A DNA stretch of 10,159 nucleotides, from NCBI GenBank assembly GCA_002305125.1, contig DBQG01000039.1, positions 1 to 10,159 on the forward strand, read 5' to 3'. Every line of letters begins with the position of its first letter. Position 1 is the stretch's first letter. This document shows, piece by piece, positions 1-6,518 of this stretch. Position numbers and translations under genes: made by a program. The notes under the pieces were generated by a model that was given only the letters and a program-made list of their open reading frames with translations, was not told the DNA's origin and made no database searches. The DNA comes from Patescibacteria group bacterium UBA1400. GTDB lineage: Bacteria; Patescibacteriota; Microgenomatia; UBA1400.

Positions 1-1156
1 TATTTAAAGCAATGGTGGATAAAATACCCAGAAAGATAAAAAAGGGTGTTTGTAAAAAACGGATACTGTTAAATCTAAATAGTTTCCACAACAGAAAAAA
101 ACCCAGGATATAGGTTATTGACCAGGGAATTAAAAGTTCTTGCAAAGTGTTTTCTTTTTTATTTTTTAAGATGAAAAAGGAGCCAAGCAGGCTTAAAATT
201 AAAGTTGGACCCACCCCTATTACAAATTCAAGAAAGCTTATTTGTGAAGAAAGATTGTAATTAAGGTCAACAGGAGACAGCAGGTTCCAGGGATGAAGAT
301 GGCTTTGTTTGTAGAGATAGAGCAAGGGAAGAGAGGTTATAAAAACATAAAAGGTTAAGATGGCCGGTTTTTTAATAGATGTGTCTTTATTTTTCAGAAA
401 ATTTAAGATCAGATAAAAAGGAAAAGATAGATAAAAAATAATTATTACGGGTGGGTGGATAAAACTGGTTAAAAAACCAAACAGCAGAGCTAAGGTCAGG
501 TTAAGCACTTTTCTTTTACTTTCTTTTTTTGTTTTCTTTATGTTTGTTTTAAGCACTTTTGTTAAAAACAGGAAGGATAAAATCAAAAAGCAAAAACTGA
601 AAAGATAGTGGTGGTAATAACTTGATCTTTCGAAAACTCCAAGCGGCGACCATAAATTAATGAGTTTGGCCAAACTTAAACCAACGCTGGTTGAAAAAAA
701 AGCCAGAACAAAGGCAGATAATCTTAAACTCTTTTTTTTAAATATTTTGCTAATTAAAAGATATGTCAAAAGTAGAAAACTCAAAGACAGAATTAACCTT
801 GTTAAATGGAAAAACAACATGGGCGGCAGGGGAAATATTCTACTTAATTGTCCCAGAAGCACATATTCAAGTCGAATCAAACTTGGTTTAGAGATAATGG
901 TTGAGGTTATTTTAGCCACTCTTGCAAAATGGCCTAATCTGCCTTGTTGAAAAGAGATATAGTTGCCAAAAAAATCAGGAGGAAAACCATAACTGCCCAA
1001 AAAAACCCTGTCCTGACTGCTTAAAAATTGCCAGAGAAGAGGAAGGTAAGATAAACTTATTAAAACCAAAATCAGGATTATTAAAACAAGCTCTTCTTTT
1101 TTAAAAAGGTTTATGATGTTTTTTAAATAGAGAATAATTTTTTTTAGGTTAAGCAT
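1..1156 (-). CDS. Multi-pass membrane protein, GT-C glycosyltransferase-like (partial, C-terminus off the left edge)
   Basis: The minus strand is open without a stop from an ATG at 1156 to the window edge, giving 385 residues of an incomplete protein. After a short basic N-terminus there are about nine hydrophobic segments, roughly residues 22-44, 112-137, 146-165, 183-200, 218-252 (probably two), 264-284, 310-330, 342-360 and 368-383. The first loop (about 45-110) is large and polar and carries DRVFLGSYGFPPDFF, followed by RLEYVLLGQL. A long first extracytoplasmic loop with acidic residues after TM1 is the usual layout of GT-C lipid-phosphate-sugar-dependent glycosyltransferases (GT39/PMT-like), but I see no diagnostic motif, so the family is inferred. 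The gene is divergent from a polyprenyl-phosphate-sugar synthase-like GT2, which would supply such a donor. No Shine-Dalgarno precedes the ATG; a sigma70-type promoter lies 18 bases upstream. Small plus-strand ORFs here are shadows. Confidence 0.8.
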   Translation of the reverse strand, partial: MLNLKKIILYLKNIINLFKKEELVLIILILVLISLSYLPLLWQFLSSQDRVFLGSYGFPPDFFGNYISFQQGRLGHFARVAKITSTIISKPSLIRLEYVLLGQLSRIFPLPPMLFFHLTRLILSLSFLLLTYLLISKIFKKKSLRLSAFVLAFFSTSVGLSLAKLINLWSPLGVFERSSYYHHYLFSFCFLILSFLFLTKVLKTNIKKTKKESKRKVLNLTLALLFGFLTSFIHPPVIIIFYLSFPFYLILNFLKNKDTSIKKPAILTFYVFITSLPLLYLYKQSHLHPWNLLSPVDLNYNLSSQISFLEFVIGVGPTLILSLLGSFFILKNKKENTLQELLIPWSITYILGFFLLWKLFRFNSIRFLQTPFFIFLGILSTIALN

Positions 1157-1173
1157 TGTTTTTAAACGCAGGT

Positions 1174-1202
1174 TTTATATTTTAATTGTATAATATTTTC
1201 AA
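1174..1202 (-). promoter_or_regulatory. Sigma70-type promoter of the leftward membrane-protein gene
   Basis: Read on the minus strand, TTGAAA (1202-1197) is followed after exactly 17 bases by TATAAA (1179-1174). The predicted start near 1167 gives a leader of about 11 bases before the ATG at 1156. The spacer contains, on the opposite strand, the -10 hexamer of the rightward operon, so the two promoters physically overlap. Predicted from sequence only. Confidence 0.6.
1189..1194 (+). promoter_or_regulatory. -10 element (TATAAT) of the rightward glycosyltransferase operon, leaderless layout
   Basis: A perfect TATAAT ends nine bases before the ATG at 1204, so transcription would start at or just before that ATG. 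No good -35 hexamer is seen at 16-18 bases spacing. The element lies inside the region that would be coding if the TTG at 1186 were the start, which argues that ATG 1204 is the true start. Confidence 0.55.
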
Positions 1203-1203
1203 C

Positions 1204-2343
1204 ATGTTTAAATTCGTAACTGTAGTTTTGCCTTGTTTAAATGAAGAAGAAACAATAGTTTTTTGCATTAAAAGGGCATTTAAAGGCCTTAAAAAAGCCA
1301 GGGTAAAAGGAGAGGTGCTGGTGGTTGATAACAACTCCTCGGACAGATCTTTTAAACTGGCTCTGTCGGCCGGAGCAAGAGTGATTAGGGTTAAAGAGAA
1401 AGGTTATGGAAGTGCTTGTCTGCAGGGAATAAAACAGGCTAAGGGCGAGGTAGTGGTGCTGGGGGACAGTGACGGTACTTATAATTTTTTAGAAATAGGA
1501 AAACTTTTAAAAAAACTTGAGCATTGTTCTTTAGTGTTAGGTTCCAGATTAAAAGGAAGGATGGCCAAAGGAGCCATGCCTTTTTTACACCGTTACCTGG
1601 GAACTCCTTTATTAAACTTGTTTTTAAAACTTTTTTATAAGATTAAAGTTTCTGACAGTCAGTCCGGTTTCAGAGCTTTTGTAAAACAGGAGATTGCAGG
1701 TCTAAAACTTAAGACTTTAGGCATGGAGTTTGCCTCAGAAATGCTGGTCCGGGCAGGACAAAAGGGACTTGTAATTGGCGAGACAGGGGTTAGCTATCAG
1801 GTGAGAAAAACCGCCTCTAAACTTTCTCCTTTAAAAGATGGCTGGCGGCATATGCGTTTTTTACTGCTTTTTGCACCTACCTATCTTTTTTTAGTTCCCG
1901 GAGGTTTATTATTTTTACTGGGAATGCTGGGAATGATTTTTTTATCCTGGCAAAGAGTTTTTTTGTTTGGACATGGTTTTGATGTTCACTCTTTGCTTAT
2001 TTCAAGCTTTCTGGCCTTACTTGGTTTTCAGGTTATTATGCTGGGTTTTTATGCTAAAGTTTACTCTTGGCTTACGGGCTTTACTTTTCAGGGTAAGCTT
2101 TTATCAGTTCTTGTAGCTGTTTTTAAATTGGAAAAAGGTATTTTAGTTGGTATTTTATTTTGTTTGTTGGGTATTTTAGTTGGGTTATTTTATCTGGTGC
2201 CTTGGATTAAAAAAGGCTTTGGCGAACTTGAGGCGATCAGGCCGACTATTTTTGCTATTACTTTTATTATCTTAGGGGTTCAGATTATTTTTTCTTCCTT
2301 TTTTCTGTCTATTTTAGGGATGGAGAAAAAGCGGGAGGATTAA
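1204..2343 (+). CDS. GT2 glycosyltransferase with C-terminal membrane domain, polyprenyl-phosphate-sugar synthase-like
   Basis: The product is 379 residues from ATG 1204. Residues 1-215 are a GT-A GT2 domain: PCLNEEET (10-17), VVDNNSSDRS (40-49) for nucleotide-sugar binding, GDSDGTYNF (87-95) with the metal-binding DxD, SDSQSGFRAF (150-159) and MEFASEMLVRA (174-184). These match the dolichyl/undecaprenyl-phosphate glucose or mannose synthase group, which transfers sugar from a nucleotide donor to a lipid phosphate on the cytoplasmic face. Hydrophobic segments follow at about 219-249, 263-285, 312-335 and 347-372, so the enzyme is membrane-bound. An in-frame TTG at 1186 would add six residues but overlaps the TATAAT at 1189-1194; ATG 1204 is preferred. 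It is first of four genes in the same direction and divergent from the GT-C-like gene. Sugar and lipid are unknown. Confidence 0.88.
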   Translation: MFKFVTVVLPCLNEEETIVFCIKRAFKGLKKARVKGEVLVVDNNSSDRSFKLALSAGARVIRVKEKGYGSACLQGIKQAKGEVVVLGDSDGTYNFLEIGKLLKKLEHCSLVLGSRLKGRMAKGAMPFLHRYLGTPLLNLFLKLFYKIKVSDSQSGFRAFVKQEIAGLKLKTLGMEFASEMLVRAGQKGLVIGETGVSYQVRKTASKLSPLKDGWRHMRFLLLFAPTYLFLVPGGLLFLLGMLGMIFLSWQRVFLFGHGFDVHSLLISSFLALLGFQVIMLGFYAKVYSWLTGFTFQGKLLSVLVAVFKLEKGILVGILFCLLGILVGLFYLVPWIKKGFGELEAIRPTIFAITFIILGVQIIFSSFFLSILGMEKKRED

Positions 2344-2362
2344 AAAAAGGAGTAGGTTTAAA

Positions 2363-2431
2363 ATGAGGGGAGAAAAAGTTTTAAAAATAATAATTTTAAA
2401 ATATGAAAGTTTTAAAAAATTTTATGATTAA
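2363..2431 (+). CDS. Possible 22-codon micro-ORF (leader peptide?) with the only strong Shine-Dalgarno in the window
   Basis: AAGGAG at 2347-2352 lies ten bases before ATG 2363. The reading frame encodes a short basic peptide beginning MRGEKVLKIIILKYE and stops at TAA 2429-2431. The stop overlaps the in-frame ATG 2424 of the downstream methyltransferase, an arrangement typical of translational coupling. It overlaps that gene's annotated ATG 2403 in another frame. No family is recognisable in so short a peptide and it may be untranslated; it is listed because the ribosome site has no other obvious target. Confidence 0.25.
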   Translation: MRGEKVLKIIILKYESFKKFYD

Positions 2432-3386
2432 ATCCTGTTGTTATTGTTTGGGTGATTTAAAAAAAACTCCCCAGGGGTTTATTTGTTTAAGTTGTAAAAA
2501 AAAGTACCGAACGGAAAAAGGTATTTTAATCATGAAGTCTTTTGAAGGTAATAAAAAAGACAGCCTTTTACAAAAAGATCTTCAGTTTAGTCAAAAATAT
2601 GTTTTTTTTGTTAAAAACCTAAAATTTAACAAAAGAATTAGAAATGAGTTTTATAAACAAGAAGAAGAGTTTTGTGACCGGGAAGCTGGCTTAAGTCTGG
2701 CCGGCAGGCTGGTTGATAAAAAAGCCTTGGAAACTTTTGTTAAACTTAGCAAGCTTGATTTTTCCGGCCTTAATATTTTAAATATTGGCTGTGGAGGCGG
2801 CAAAGAAGCTTTATGGCTTTTTAAAAAAGGAGCCGGTCAGATAGTTTGTTTGGACGTTTCCTTGTCCTTTTTAAAGCTAGCAAAAACCAGATTAAAAGGA
2901 AAAAAGGCAAGTTTTGTTCAAGCCAGGGCAGAAAGACTTCCTTTTAAAGATAATAGTTTTGACCTGGTTTTTTACATGGGAACCCTGCATCATTTAAAAG
3001 ACATAGCTTTGGGTTTAAAAGAAGCTGTAAGAGTTGGGAGAAAAGTAGCTATTTTAAGCGAGCCAACTTCTAAAAAACCGGTAGCTAAAATTTTAAGCAG
3101 TTTACACTGGAATACAGAATATGATGGCTTGACCACTAAAAGGATTGATCAGCAGGAGGTTGGAAAAATTTTTCAGGATCTTGGCCTTAAGGTAAAAACA
3201 AAAACCAATTTTATCTGGTTTCCTTTTCCCATGGTCTCCAAACTTTCCTTTTTAAATTTAAAAAATAACAAATTATTTTTAAGCCTTTATTTTAAGTTTT
3301 TAGCTTTACTGGATATGCTTTTTCCTTTTTTGGGTCATAATCTAACAGTTTATGCTTATAAAGATAAAGATTTTAATTCAGATTAA
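2403..3386 (+). CDS. Zinc-ribbon (Trm112-like) fused to class I SAM-dependent methyltransferase
   Basis: The protein is 327 residues from ATG 2403. Residues 12-31 hold two CxxC pairs (C12-C15 and C28-C31), a small zinc ribbon of the kind found in Trm112-like N-termini. The class I methyltransferase core starts near residue 115: motif I NIGCGGG for SAM binding, motif II around IVCLDVS, then RAERLPFKDNSFDLVFYMG, with TLHHL after it, as in the UbiE/Methyltransf_11 group. Substrate is unknown. Its position between a GT2 and a radical SAM gene suggests a lipid or sugar of a surface glycoconjugate, by inference. Start is uncertain: an upstream in-frame TAA at 2397 rules out anything earlier than 2403, and ATG 2424 (MIKSCC) also keeps the ribbon intact and overlaps the micro-ORF stop. 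Neither has a Shine-Dalgarno. The next gene begins three bases after the stop. Confidence 0.85.
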   Translation: MKVLKNFMIKSCCYCLGDLKKTPQGFICLSCKKKYRTEKGILIMKSFEGNKKDSLLQKDLQFSQKYVFFVKNLKFNKRIRNEFYKQEEEFCDREAGLSLAGRLVDKKALETFVKLSKLDFSGLNILNIGCGGGKEALWLFKKGAGQIVCLDVSLSFLKLAKTRLKGKKASFVQARAERLPFKDNSFDLVFYMGTLHHLKDIALGLKEAVRVGRKVAILSEPTSKKPVAKILSSLHWNTEYDGLTTKRIDQQEVGKIFQDLGLKVKTKTNFIWFPFPMVSKLSFLNLKNNKLFLSLYFKFLALLDMLFPFLGHNLTVYAYKDKDFNSD

Positions 3387-3389
3387 AAA

Positions 3390-4841
3390 ATGAAAATAGC
3401 TTTTGTTAACTCGCCATTTTTAAAAAATTATTCCCGGGCTCAGCGTAGCCCCGGAGTTACCAGGTCAGGCACTTTATATTACCCTTATTGGCTGGCTCTT
3501 GGCGCCGGTTTTTTAAAACAGCAGGGTTTTGAGGTTTTTTTATTTGACTTTATAGCTAAAGATTTTACGGACGTTAAGGCTTTGCAGGCTTTAGAAAAAT
3601 TTGCTCCGGATCTGGTTGTTATAGAAACCAGTACGCCCAGCATTTTTGCAGACTTTTCTTTTACTTCTAAGATAAAAAAAAGACTTCCCGGAGCTTTTTT
3701 ACTGTTGGTTGGAACCCATGTGTCAGCTATGCCTGAGTGGAGTTTAAAAACATGTCTGCAGGCCGACGGGGTTTTGTGTGGTGAGTATGAGGCGGGGGTA
3801 CTGTCTTTGGCCAGGGTGTTGGAAAAAGGAGGCAGGGAAAAAGATTTAAACAGAGTTAAAGGGCTTGTTTTTAAAAGCAGCAGGGAAGGGAGAATAGTTG
3901 CAAATTCCAGGGTTGAGTTTTTACATGATCTTGATAAACTGCCTTTTGTTTCCGAGATTTACAAACAATTTTTAAAAGTTGAGGATTATTATTTTGCGGC
4001 TGCCTGCTGGCCCATGGTTATGGTTATTGGGGGCAGGGGTTGTCCTTATGGTTGTTTTTACTGTCTTTATCCTCAGGTTATGCATGGGTTAAGGTATCGT
4101 CAGCGATCGGCAGAAAACTTAGCTGCAGAATTTGCCTATATTGAAAAAAATCTTCCTCAGGTTAAAGAAGTGGTGCTGGAAGATGACACTTTTACGGTGG
4201 ATAAACAAAGAGTCAGGCGATTTTGTAAGTTTTTGTTAAAACAAGGCAGTAAACTTGCCTGGTCTGTTAACGCCAGGGTGGATTTGGACTTAAAAACAAT
4301 GATGTTAATGAAAAAAGCAGGTTGCAGGCTTTTAATTGTGGGTTTTGAATCCGGAGAGCAACGGGTTTTGGATGGAATGGATAAAAAAATTAAGGTTGAA
4401 GACTCTTTTGCATTTATGAAAAGGGTGAAGAAGGTGGAAGTCTTGGTTCATGGCTGTTTTATGGTTGGTAATCCCGGAGAAACCAGGCAAAGTATGGTAA
4501 AAACCCTGGCCTTTGCCAAAAAACTTGATCCTGACAGCGCTCAGTTTTACCCCTTGTTTTTATATCCTGGCACCAGAGCCTGGGATTGGGCAGGCAAGAA
4601 TGATTTTTTAAAAACCAGGGATTTTTCCCAATGGCTGGATAAAAAAGGACATCAGCAGACTGTTTTGGAACTTCCAGGACTTTCAGGCAGACAAATGGAG
4701 GAGTTTTGTAAGCACGCCTACCTTTCTTTTCATTTAAGGCCGGGCTATTTGTTTAAAAAGTTACTGCAGTTTGTGAAAGATCCAGAGGAGGGTAAAAGAT
4801 CTTTAAGGTCTTTTATAAATTTTTTAGGTTTTAAAAATTAA
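3390..4841 (+). CDS. B12-binding domain radical SAM protein (class B-like, unknown substrate)
   Basis: The 483-residue protein has an N-terminal Rossmann-like cobalamin-binding domain (about 1-170, with PYWLALGAGFLKQQGFEV and GTHVSAMPEW). A radical SAM domain (about 205-400) carries the cluster motif C218-x3-C222-x2-C225 in GGRGCPYGCFYC. Further radical SAM signatures are EDDTFT (264-269), WSVNARVD (291-298), GFESG (318-322) and a GNPGET segment (360-365). The remaining residues form a helical C-terminus ending in a basic region. This order is that of the BchE/HpnJ/HpnR-type group, which methylates or rearranges unactivated carbons, often in lipids or secondary metabolites. The B12 domain lacks a DxHxxG motif, common in this group. 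The gene is close-packed in the glycosyltransferase operon, three bases after the methyltransferase, with no Shine-Dalgarno, so translation is probably coupled. The substrate cannot be read from sequence. Confidence 0.88.
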   Translation: MKIAFVNSPFLKNYSRAQRSPGVTRSGTLYYPYWLALGAGFLKQQGFEVFLFDFIAKDFTDVKALQALEKFAPDLVVIETSTPSIFADFSFTSKIKKRLPGAFLLLVGTHVSAMPEWSLKTCLQADGVLCGEYEAGVLSLARVLEKGGREKDLNRVKGLVFKSSREGRIVANSRVEFLHDLDKLPFVSEIYKQFLKVEDYYFAAACWPMVMVIGGRGCPYGCFYCLYPQVMHGLRYRQRSAENLAAEFAYIEKNLPQVKEVVLEDDTFTVDKQRVRRFCKFLLKQGSKLAWSVNARVDLDLKTMMLMKKAGCRLLIVGFESGEQRVLDGMDKKIKVEDSFAFMKRVKKVEVLVHGCFMVGNPGETRQSMVKTLAFAKKLDPDSAQFYPLFLYPGTRAWDWAGKNDFLKTRDFSQWLDKKGHQQTVLELPGLSGRQMEEFCKHAYLSFHLRPGYLFKKLLQFVKDPEEGKRSLRSFINFLGFKN

Positions 4842-4856
4842 GTTTAAAAAGGTTTT

Positions 4857-5861
4857 ATGAAGGTAACGATTGCTGTTTGCTGTTTGAATGAGGAAAAAAA
4901 CATTAAGGATTGTCTTGGGTCTTTACTTAACCAGTCTTATAAAAAAGAAGATACTGCAATTCTGGTGGTTGACAATAATTCTACTGATAGAACTTTGGAT
5001 ATTGTTAAAGCTTTGCAAAAAAAACATAAGAATAGAATTAGGTTGGTTATTAATAAGAGAAAGGGACTGGCTAAAAGCAGAAATATAGCTTTAAATCAAG
5101 CAAAAACAAGCATATTGGCATTTATTGATGCTGACTGCCAAGCTCCCGTGGATTGGCTTAAGATTTTGGTGGCAGGGTTTAAAAAAGTCAGCAGGAAAGA
5201 TAAAAAGCTTGTAGCTGTGGGAGGGAGTAATATTCCTCCTCAAACAACAAGGTTTTACCAGGCTTTAGGGATAATGCTTAATACTTTTTTAGGCAGCAGA
5301 GGATCAGTTCAGGCAAAAGTTTATGGTCATGATCACTATGTTAAACATCTGCCCGGATTAAATGTTTTGTATAAAAGAAAGATAATGCTTGAGACAGGGG
5401 GATTTGATGAGAGGTTGGGAAGCATTATTGAGGATGAAGATTTAAACTACAGATTTTTGAAAAAAGGTTATCGTTTTTTTTATTTAAAAGACGGGGGAAT
5501 AGTTCATAAGATGAGGGGGAATTTTAAAGCCTGGGCTAAAAATATGTTTTTATATGGGAGGGGAAGGGTGGCTTTTTTAAAAAAACATCCTGAAAGATTA
5601 AACATCTTTTTTTTAATGCCTTTTATTTTAGTGCTGATTTTACCCCTGGCAGGACTTTTTTATTTCCCTTTTATCTTTTTTTATAGTTTGTTTTTTGTTT
5701 TAAAAGAAAAGAAAATTTATTTAGTTTCAAGAGTTTATCTTCTTTTTGTAGTAACTCATTTATTTTATGGATTAGGAGAGATTTATGAAGTTTTAATGAA
5801 AGACAATGTTAATATTGATCATAAGTTAAACCTTTTTAGTTTATTAAAAAAGAGATACTAA
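4857..5861 (+). CDS. Membrane-anchored GT2 family glycosyltransferase
   Basis: The product has 334 residues. The GT-A domain spans about 1-225: VCCLNEEKNI (7-16), VVDNNSTDRT (37-46), the metal-binding DADC (91-94, D91 and D93), a GSNIPP segment (123-128), the acceptor-side FDERLGSIIEDEDLNYR (183-199) and the ending HKMRGNFKAWAKNMFLYGRGR (217-237). This resembles ExoA-like and exopolysaccharide GT2 enzymes that add a sugar to a lipid-linked glycan at the cytoplasmic face. Two hydrophobic stretches follow, about 249-283 (likely two helices) and 288-306, which anchor it. It differs from the first GT2 of the locus, which has a polyprenyl-phosphate synthase layout. It begins 15 bases after the radical SAM gene; an AAGG four bases before the ATG is a weak ribosome site. 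It closes the rightward operon. Donor sugar is unknown. Confidence 0.87.
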   Translation: MKVTIAVCCLNEEKNIKDCLGSLLNQSYKKEDTAILVVDNNSTDRTLDIVKALQKKHKNRIRLVINKRKGLAKSRNIALNQAKTSILAFIDADCQAPVDWLKILVAGFKKVSRKDKKLVAVGGSNIPPQTTRFYQALGIMLNTFLGSRGSVQAKVYGHDHYVKHLPGLNVLYKRKIMLETGGFDERLGSIIEDEDLNYRFLKKGYRFFYLKDGGIVHKMRGNFKAWAKNMFLYGRGRVAFLKKHPERLNIFFLMPFILVLILPLAGLFYFPFIFFYSLFFVLKEKKIYLVSRVYLLFVVTHLFYGLGEIYEVLMKDNVNIDHKLNLFSLLKKRY

Positions 5862-5923
5862 TTTTTGTTTAGTTTTAAAAAATATTTAATGCCACTAACT
5901 TTTTATTTTAAAAGTATTTTATA

Positions 5924-5952
5924 TTGATCCCATAGTAAATATGAATTATAAT
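5924..5952 (+). promoter_or_regulatory. Sigma70-type promoter of the 140-aa gene, leaderless layout
   Basis: TTGATC (5924-5929), 17-base spacer, TATAAT (5947-5952). Eight bases separate the hexamer from ATG 5961, so the predicted transcription start falls at or within two bases of the start codon. This is the best-formed promoter on the plus strand of the window. Confidence 0.65.
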
Positions 5953-5960
5953 ATTTACTT

Positions 5961-6383
5961 ATGAAAGAAGGAATGCCAAATAGATTCAGATGGCCTAAGC
6001 CCGAGGAAAATGTTCTAATTTGGAATGATAAAGTAACTGATGTTACTCCTTTAGGAGAAGACCATTGGATTGGCTGGAGATGTCCTAAAGAAGGAAGATT
6101 GACTCAAAAAACTTTGTTAGTTGGTTCTTCAGCTAAAATGACTCCTGACGGCAAGTTTTGGCGAATTGAAGGAGCTCTTAAAACAGAGTTTGTGAGGATT
6201 TCCCCTGAAGCAGAGGCTCCGACATGTGCTCGTTGCGCAACCTTTATGGATTTATTTGAAGACTTGCTTGTTCCTGATGGGTCTCAGGCAATGGATCTTT
6301 TATCAAAGGATATGGTAACTTGCGGTCGGCTTCCTCTTCCTGAATATGGTTCTTTAAAGGGAGCTATGACTCTTTTAAGTTGA
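5961..6383 (+). CDS. Unrecognised 140-aa protein with four cysteines
   Basis: I do not recognise this family. The protein has no signal peptide or membrane segment and is rich in tryptophan near the N-terminus (W11, W21, W36, W39). Cysteines are at 41, 89, 92 and 121, with 89-92 forming CARC. Four cysteines including one CxxC could bind a zinc ion, but the wide spacing makes that tentative. It has its own sigma70-type promoter with a leaderless layout, and ATG 5961 fits it. A second in-frame ATG at 5973 follows an AAGGA with no spacing and is less likely. The gene ends with TGA, evidence that TGA is a stop here. It stands 100 bases after the glycosyltransferase operon and 135 before the class III aminotransferase. 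Function unknown. Confidence 0.7.
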   Translation: MKEGMPNRFRWPKPEENVLIWNDKVTDVTPLGEDHWIGWRCPKEGRLTQKTLLVGSSAKMTPDGKFWRIEGALKTEFVRISPEAEAPTCARCATFMDLFEDLLVPDGSQAMDLLSKDMVTCGRLPLPEYGSLKGAMTLLS

Positions 6384-6395
6384 AACAAACTTAAA
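6374..6395 (+). repeat. Inverted repeat across the stop codon of the 140-aa gene (weak terminator candidate)
   Basis: TTTAAGTT (6374-6381) and AACTTAAA (6388-6395) are perfect complements around a six-base loop that contains most of the TGA stop. The eight-base-pair stem has only two G-C pairs and no U-run follows, so it is a poor intrinsic terminator. The right arm can also pair with TTTAAGT at 6431-6437, and CTTAA/TTAAG at 6390-6394 and 6401-6405 form another alternative. Confidence 0.3.
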
Positions 6396-6440
6396 TTATG
6401 TTAAGCTAGAACATGAATATTATCAGCAAGTTTAAGTGTA

Positions 6441-6478
6441 GAGTTTCTTCAACTCCCAGCTAGCAGTAGCTGTAACTC
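6441..6478 (+). repeat. Nested inverted repeats upstream of the class III aminotransferase promoter
   Basis: CAGCTA (6457-6462) and TAGCTG (6467-6472) form a perfect six-base-pair hairpin with loop GCAG. GAGTT at 6441-6445 can pair either with AACTC at 6451-6455, making a separate hairpin, or with a second AACTC at 6474-6478, enclosing the first hairpin. The element sits about 40-80 bases upstream of the predicted transcription start at 6519. It could be a palindromic operator on DNA or a structure in the 3' untranslated region of the preceding gene; no U-run follows. Confidence 0.35.
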
Positions 6479-6503
6479 AGTTTCCGGTGCAAGAAAGGGA
6501 ATT

Positions 6504-6512
6504 TGCTATAAT
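6504..6512 (+). promoter_or_regulatory. Extended -10 promoter (TGCTATAAT) of the class III aminotransferase gene, leaderless layout
   Basis: TGC at 6504-6506 directly precedes a perfect TATAAT at 6507-6512, an extended -10 element that explains the lack of a -35 hexamer. Six bases separate it from ATG 6519, so transcription should start at the ATG. The same arrangement precedes the class IV aminotransferase gene at 8282. Confidence 0.6.
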
Positions 6513-6518
6513 ATCTTC

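Noticed and set aside
660..1104. Two plus-strand ORFs (660-950 and 922-1104) at the left end
   Set aside because: They lie opposite a continuous minus-strand membrane-protein frame of 385 codons. Their translations are low-complexity and basic, as expected for shadows of a hydrophobic gene.
5869..5914. Terminator after the GT2 operon (TTAGT/ACTAA, or CTTTT/AAAAG near a T-rich run)
   Set aside because: The stems are five A-T-rich base pairs, one of them with a long loop. Such pairings are expected by chance in this sequence.
6400..6518. tRNA or known riboswitch in the gap before the class III aminotransferase
   Set aside because: No T-loop GTTCRANNC, acceptor stem or anticodon arm could be found on either strand, and no riboswitch core is recognisable. 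The predicted transcription start at 6519 would also exclude a leader riboswitch.
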